From contig CALJUZ010000144.1 in the NCBI GenBank assembly GCA_937975235.1, forward strand, positions 1 through 9,320: a stretch of DNA of 9,320 nucleotides, given 5' to 3'. The translations under genes were made by a program, and so were the position numbers. Below are positions 6,220-9,320 of this stretch, piece by piece. The first letter of the stretch is position 1. Each line of letters starts with the position of its first letter. The notes beneath the pieces were generated by a model. That model was not told the origin of the DNA. It saw only the letters and a list, made by a program, of their open reading frames with translations, and did no database searches. Source of the DNA: CALJUZ01 sp003387805. Lineage in GTDB: Bacteria; Bacillota; Limnochordia; Limnochordales; ZCTH02-B6.

Positions 6220-7254
6220 TCAGCCCGGCGGCTGCGGCGGGCCGCCGGCCACGGGTCCCGAGGACCCGCGCACGACCAGCTCCGGAAGATGCACTTCCTG
6301 AAGCGCTTCCGCTTTGGCGCCGTTCATCAGCTCCACCAGCATGTCGGCCAGTCTGGCGCCTGAGGCCCGAATCGGCTGCCGCAGCGTCGTCAAAGGCGGA
6401 TCCGTAAATCTCGCGACGGGGAGATCGTCGTAACCGACGACGGAAACGTCTTTGCCCGGCCACATCCCTCCTTCCCGAACGGCATGCATCGCGCCGATGG
6501 CCATCCAGTCGTTGGCGCAAAGCAGCGCCGTCGGCGGCTCCTCCAGGCTCAGCAGCCTCTTGGCCGCTCGGTAGCCGCTCTCTTCGGTAAGATCGCCGTA
6601 TTCGATCAAGCTTGTGTCCCAGGGAATCCCGGCGGCCTCCAGCGCCTGCCGGTAGCCGCTGACGCGGTGGTGGGTGAAGTTCAGCTCTTCGGGAGAGTTG
6701 ACGAGGCCGATGCGGCGGTGTCCCAGCCGGATCAGGTGTTCCGCGGCGATGCGGAATCCGTGTTCGCCATCCACATCGATGTAAGGAAAGACGGCCGGCG
6801 TTTCGCTCCGCCCGTGACAGACGAACGGCACGCCCTTTTCGGCCAGGTAGGCGATGCGCTCATCATGGCGCCGGGTACGGGCCACGACGACGCCATCCAC
6901 CCGGCGCCCCTCGACCAAATAGCGGTAGCGCTCCATCTCCTGCGGACCGGGCGCGGCCGAGGTCAGCACCAAATCCAGCCCGTGCTCCCGCAGACGGTCC
7001 CCCAGGCTGGCGGCCAGTTCCAAAAAGAACGGGTCGCTCATGTGCCCCGGCGCCGCCGGGATGACCAGCCCGATGGCTTCCGTCCGCCCGCTGCGGAGCC
7101 GCTGTCCCAGGGGATTCGGCTGATAGCCGAGCCGCTCCGCCGCTTCCCGCACCCGAGCCCGGGTCGCCTCGCTGACGTCGTCGTACCCCGCCAAAGCACG
7201 GGAGACCGTCGTGATGGAAAGATTGAGATGCCGGGCCAGCTCACGGAGGGTCAT
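6220..7254 (-). CDS. LacI family transcriptional regulator
   Basis: DNA-binding regulator of 344 residues, standard LacI length. The N-terminal helix-turn-helix is LRELARHLNLSITTVSRAL (3-21), followed by the hinge region LGYQPNPLGQRLRSG (42-56). The rest is the periplasmic-binding-protein-like sugar-sensing domain, with AIGLVIPA near 60-67 and GYDDLPVARFTDPPLTTL towards the end. The ATG is backed by GGGAGG with 8 nt spacing. The gene is first in the operon, 69 nt before the binding-protein gene, and a perfect CG-centred palindrome lies just downstream of its promoter. It most likely represses the whole operon, itself included, until the imported solute or its product binds. The C-terminal tail is Gly/Pro rich. 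Confidence 0.95.
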   Translation of the reverse strand: MTLRELARHLNLSITTVSRALAGYDDVSEATRARVREAAERLGYQPNPLGQRLRSGRTEAIGLVIPAAPGHMSDPFFLELAASLGDRLREHGLDLVLTSAAPGPQEMERYRYLVEGRRVDGVVVARTRRHDERIAYLAEKGVPFVCHGRSETPAVFPYIDVDGEHGFRIAAEHLIRLGHRRIGLVNSPEELNFTHHRVSGYRQALEAAGIPWDTSLIEYGDLTEESGYRAAKRLLSLEEPPTALLCANDWMAIGAMHAVREGGMWPGKDVSVVGYDDLPVARFTDPPLTTLRQPIRASGARLADMLVELMNGAKAEALQEVHLPELVVRGSSGPVAGGPPQPPG

Positions 7255-7346
7255 GCAGCCTGCCTCCCGTTCCCCGTGTCACCGCAGCGGCAGCCACGGC
7301 GTCTCGTCCCGACCGCGCCGATGCAGAAAACCGCATTGCGAACGCG

Positions 7347-7362
7347 TCCAAAACGTTTTGGA
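7347..7362. promoter_or_regulatory. Probable LacI-family operator
   Basis: TCCAAAACGTTTTGGA is a perfect 16-bp palindrome with the central CG typical of LacI-family operators. It begins about 15 nt downstream of the -10 box, where bound repressor would block transcription. It lies about 92 nt before the lacI start codon. No second copy is visible elsewhere in the window. Confidence 0.82.
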
Positions 7363-7376
7363 ACCTGTTTGCACCC

Positions 7377-7405
7377 AACATACTCGCGTTTGACTTTTTT
7401 GTCAA
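7377..7405 (-). promoter_or_regulatory. Sigma70-type promoter of the lacI-transporter-hydrolase operon
   Basis: On the minus strand a perfect -35 TTGACA (7405-7400) is separated by 17 nt from TATGTT (7382-7377), a good -10 match. Transcription would start near 7370, just ahead of the palindrome at 7347-7362. The -35 also forms part of a small inverted repeat (TTGAC at 7390-7394, GTCAA at 7401-7405). The A/T-rich block stands out in an otherwise GC-rich intergenic region. No strong promoter is seen between the later genes, so this may drive all six. Confidence 0.85.
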
Positions 7406-7603
7406 CCCGCGTTTTGTCCGCCTCTGCATCAATTCTTGCGGAACTCGGGCGCGACTTCGGGGAGGCGATGCACCTGCGAAGGCTTGCCCGTGGGCCAGTC
7501 CGGGAGCCACCCAGCCGGCGTGAGACCGAGGTGCGGTTCGGCCCGGGAGGGCCATCGAGGGCCCGGGCGCCTTCGTGGCGATTTTGCATTTGCCGCCCGG
7601 CAC
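7406..7603. other. Intergenic stretch without recognisable gene
   Basis: About 200 nt upstream of the operon promoter. GC-rich inverted segments are present around 7540-7572 (GGCCCGGGAGGGCC, then GGGCCCGGGCGCC), able to form competing stems, but no T run follows. I see no ribosome site followed by a plausible reading frame. Confidence 0.5.
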
Positions 7604-7626
7604 AGTGGTCCGATCACTGGACCACT
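7604..7626. repeat. TGGTCC inverted repeat, second type
   Basis: Arms AGTGGTCC (7604-7611) and GGACCACT (7619-7626) pair perfectly around a 7-nt loop. This is the same geometry as the 66-90 and 7875-7899 hairpins, with different outer bases that vary together (AGT/ACT against AATT/AATT). That co-variation favours a conserved stem or two-fold protein site. Confidence 0.75.
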
Positions 7627-7670
7627 TCGTGCGCCGATCCAGGCGAGAGACGAAACTTCGATAAGCGGCT

Positions 7671-7770
7671 CATAGAGCCGGTTTCGTACGTTCCAGGCTG
7701 CGTGTCGATTTCCGCGCCAACTGGCAAAGCGGTCGGACCAATTTGCGCCCTTGCTGAAATTGGTCCGACC
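7671..7770. repeat. Hairpins between the outer TGGTCC elements, including a 14-bp perfect stem
   Basis: GGTCGGACCAATTT (7731-7744) and AAATTGGTCCGACC (7757-7770) form a perfect 14-bp stem with a 12-nt loop. The half-sites face opposite to those of the neighbouring hairpins. Each arm also contains AATTGGT-N3-ACC, resembling operators of GntR/FadR-type regulators such as PdhR; no such regulator is encoded here. A further small stem, GGCTC-ATA-GAGCC, lies near 7666-7679. Confidence 0.75.
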
Positions 7771-7809
7771 ACTGAAGCCGTTTTTTGGAAATAGGCGCCT
7801 GCGGCTCGA

Positions 7810-7918
7810 TTTCGGGAAAACTCAGTCCCAGAGCCGCTTTTCACGAACGCACGCCCGCGAAATCGGCCTCGAAAAATTGGTCCAATGGCTGGACCAATTC
7901 GCGGAACGAAGAAATCAT
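7810..7918. repeat. Long direct repeat, right copy
   Basis: Counterpart of 1-110 in the same orientation, about 96% identical, including the 9-bp-arm hairpin at 7875-7899. Similarity ends after AAATCAT at 7918. To its left, 7604-7809 carries related hairpins; whether these also flank the left copy lies outside the window. With the left copy it brackets 7.7 kb holding exactly the lacI-transporter-hydrolase operon. It is in the 3' flank of the reductase gene. No coding capacity, terminal target duplication or transposase is visible. Confidence 0.85.
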
Positions 7919-8029
7919 CGGGTACGACTACCCCCACGATGTAGCGTTTGCGTCCTCGGGAGGGCTGTACTTTGAGGTCGCAACCAGCGGAAAGTAAGTC
8001 ACGCGACCAGCGAAACGGCGGGAGGCGCA

Positions 8030-8127
8030 GCCGGACACCCCTGGGTTGCTGCCGGGCACCCCGGGGGTGCAGGCAGGCACCCTGGGGTTGCAGCCGGGCA
8101 TCTCGGGGTTGCGGGCAGGCGCCGGGT
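8030..8127. repeat. 21-nt minisatellite, about 4.6 copies
   Basis: Units begin at 8030, 8051, 8072 and 8093 at exactly 21-nt spacing, with a partial fifth from 8114. Each has GCMGGGCAC-like bases, then CCYGGGGTTGC. The reading frames across it stay open only because the period is a multiple of three. Internal complementarity (CACCCCGGGGGTG) permits small hairpins. It lies 120 nt past the reductase stop and has no evident function. Confidence 0.85.
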
Positions 8128-8211
8128 TCGACGCCGCCTGCACCCGCCCACACCCCTAATCGAGGTCTACGCCTGGGCCTCACATCCCGAAGCTAGCTCT
8201 ACGCCCGGGCG

Positions 8212-8240
8212 GCCTGGGCCTCCCGGCCCGCCGCCTCGAT
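8212..8240. repeat. Out-of-frame duplication of the 3' end of the reductase gene
   Basis: This matches 8253-8281, the last codons of the reductase gene, over 29 nt with two mismatches at an offset of 41 nt. Because 41 is not a multiple of three, the copy lies in another frame, after the stop. On the minus strand it would read IEAAGREAQAARA then TAG, echoing the true end IEAAGRAAEA. A remnant of slippage or of a shifted C-terminus. Confidence 0.75.
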
Positions 8241-8248
8241 GTGCTCTG

Positions 8249-9193
8249 TCACGCCTCGGCCGCCCGGCCCGCCGCCTCGATTTCCTCCATGTCCGCCTCG
8301 GTCAGTACCCAGTCGGAGGCCTTGACGTTGTTCTCAAGCTGCTCGACGGAGGTGACGCCGGTGATGACGGAGCTGACCATGGGCCGGGCCAGGAGCCATG
8401 CCACGGCCAGCTCGGCCATGGTGCGGCCGCGGGCCTCGGCCCAGGCCTTCCACGCCGCCACCTTCTTGAAGTTCTCGGGTTTGAAGTACTGCTGCACGTA
8501 GGGGCTGGTTTCGCCGCGGGAGCCCGCCGGGGGCGCCTGGCCCTCCTGGTATTTGCCCGTCAGAAAGCCGCCGGCCAGCGGGAAGTACGGGATGATGCCG
8601 ATGCCGAACGCTTGGCAGTACGGCACCAGCTCCTGCTCGATGCCCCGCTCCAGCATGTGGTAGTGCGGCTGAATCGACACGAAGGGCACGCCGCCCTGCA
8701 TTTCGGCCACGGCGTTGGCGCGGCACAGCTGCCACGCGGCGTAGTTGGAGGCGCCGATGTAGCGCACTTTTCCGGTTCGCACCAGATCGTCTAAGGCCCG
8801 CATGGTTTCCTCGTACGGCGTGTGCGGGTCGAACCGGTGAATCTGGTATAGGTCGATGTAGTCGGTGTCCAGCCGGCGCAGGCTGGCCTCTACGCCGTTC
8901 ATGATGCGCTGGCGGGACGCGCCCCGCTCGTTGGGCCCGTCGCCCACGGGGTTGCCCACCTTGGTGGCCACGATGACCTGGTCGCGGCGGCCTTTGACGG
9001 CCCGGCCGATGGTTTCCTCAGAGCGGCCGCCGGTGTACGTGTCGGCGGTGTCGATGAAGTTGACGCCCAGGTCCAGCGCCCGGTGAATGATGCGCTGGAC
9101 GCCGGCCGCGTCCACCTTGCCGCCGAACTGGTTCGTGCCTATACCGATAACTGAAACTTGAAGACCGGAGTTGCCCAGTCTGCGATACTGCAT
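8249..9193 (-). CDS. Aldo/keto reductase
   Basis: NAD(P)H-dependent oxidoreductase of 314 residues, the usual length for monomeric (alpha/beta)8-barrel aldo/keto reductases. The catalytic tetrad is visible: Asp48 and Tyr53 in GVNFIDTADTYTGG, Lys78 in VIVATKVG and His119 in DLYQIHRFD. Other family blocks are GKVRYIGASNYAAWQL (about 140-155) and the C-terminal PMVSSVITGVTSVEQLENN cofactor-loop region. The ATG is strongly supported by AAGGAGG, 8 nt upstream (9208-9202). The substrate cannot be told. It is separated from the sugar operon by about 1 kb of repeats and a new promoter, so a shared pathway is not implied. Confidence 0.96.
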   Translation of the reverse strand: MQYRRLGNSGLQVSVIGIGTNQFGGKVDAAGVQRIIHRALDLGVNFIDTADTYTGGRSEETIGRAVKGRRDQVIVATKVGNPVGDGPNERGASRQRIMNGVEASLRRLDTDYIDLYQIHRFDPHTPYEETMRALDDLVRTGKVRYIGASNYAAWQLCRANAVAEMQGGVPFVSIQPHYHMLERGIEQELVPYCQAFGIGIIPYFPLAGGFLTGKYQEGQAPPAGSRGETSPYVQQYFKPENFKKVAAWKAWAEARGRTMAELAVAWLLARPMVSSVITGVTSVEQLENNVKASDWVLTEADMEEIEAAGRAAEA

Positions 9194-9256
9194 GGGTTTC
9201 GCCTCCTTCGTGTCTGGGCTTCGTTTTCCGCCCGGGCGACACCTTCACGCCGGCCG

Positions 9257-9306
9257 CTCCCGGCACGCACGTTTGCCGCCCCCTCCCGACCCGCACCTTT
9301 GCCGCC
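9257..9306. repeat. Two-copy 24-nt repeat upstream of the reductase gene
   Basis: 9257-9280 and 9283-9306 agree at 21 of 24 positions, with a 26-nt period, both ending in TTGCCGCC. They lie 64-113 nt ahead of the reductase ATG. No convincing -35/-10 pair is visible in the 127 nt available. They may be tandem regulator sites or a chance local duplication. Confidence 0.5.
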
Positions 9307-9320
9307 GCGCGGCCGGCCTT

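Noticed and set aside
4567..6363. 598-residue open frame on the plus strand
   Set aside because: It is antisense to the binding-protein gene and neighbours, has Arg/Gln/His-rich composition with no family motif, and arises from the GC-rich third positions of the real genes.
7604..7899. CRISPR array
   Set aside because: The repeated palindromes differ in arm length, loop and spacing, and there are no uniform spacers or cas genes.
7614..8183. 189-residue minus-strand frame in the 1-kb intergenic region
   Set aside because: It is made of the 21-nt minisatellite and the hairpin repeats read through (GPAIGPIF, VVGPIS), has no good ribosome site or family resemblance, and fits repeats of multiple-of-three length staying open by chance.

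Overview
The window is a high-GC bacterial segment (roughly 65% G+C by eye). Strong GGAGG-type ribosome binding sites, GTG starts and proteins rich in Ala, Arg and Leu point to a high-GC, possibly thermophilic, Bacillota-like bacterium (Limnochordia or Symbiobacterium type). That placement is a guess from style. One clue bears on the envelope: the solute-binding protein has an ordinary Sec signal peptide and no lipobox cysteine, which is unusual for a classic Gram-positive and would fit a two-membrane cell. Every convincing gene lies on the minus strand.

From right to left in the window (5' to 3' in transcription), it holds: an aldo/keto reductase (9193-8249); a gene-free stretch of about 1 kb (8248-7255) with a minisatellite, a cluster of TGGTCC hairpins, a long repeat and a sigma70-type promoter; then one apparent six-gene operon. 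The operon is a LacI-family regulator (7254-6220), an extracellular solute-binding protein (6150-4843), two ABC permeases (4754-3900 and 3820-3017), a MalK/UgpC-type ATPase (2997-1924) and, overlapping the ATPase by 4 nt, a GH63 hydrolase (1927-296). The hydrolase resembles mannosylglycerate/glucosylglycerate hydrolases.

The simplest reading is a scavenging module for a small glycosylated compatible solute. The binding protein and permeases import the solute using the ATPase, the cytoplasmic GH63 enzyme splits it, and the LacI protein switches the operon from a perfect 16-bp palindrome (7347-7362) just downstream of its own promoter. A strong hairpin with a short T run between the binding-protein and permease genes is placed to give more binding protein than permease, as at malE-malF.

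The unusual parts are: (i) a repeat of about 110 bp in direct orientation at 1-110 and 7810-7918, bracketing the whole operon, with more related hairpins beside the right copy; (ii) an in-frame hexapeptide repeat of 13 units inserted just after the first catalytic motif of the GH63 enzyme; (iii) an ATPase gene whose best-placed start codon appears to be ATC; (iv) several small tandem duplications, including one copying the 3' end of the reductase gene out of frame.
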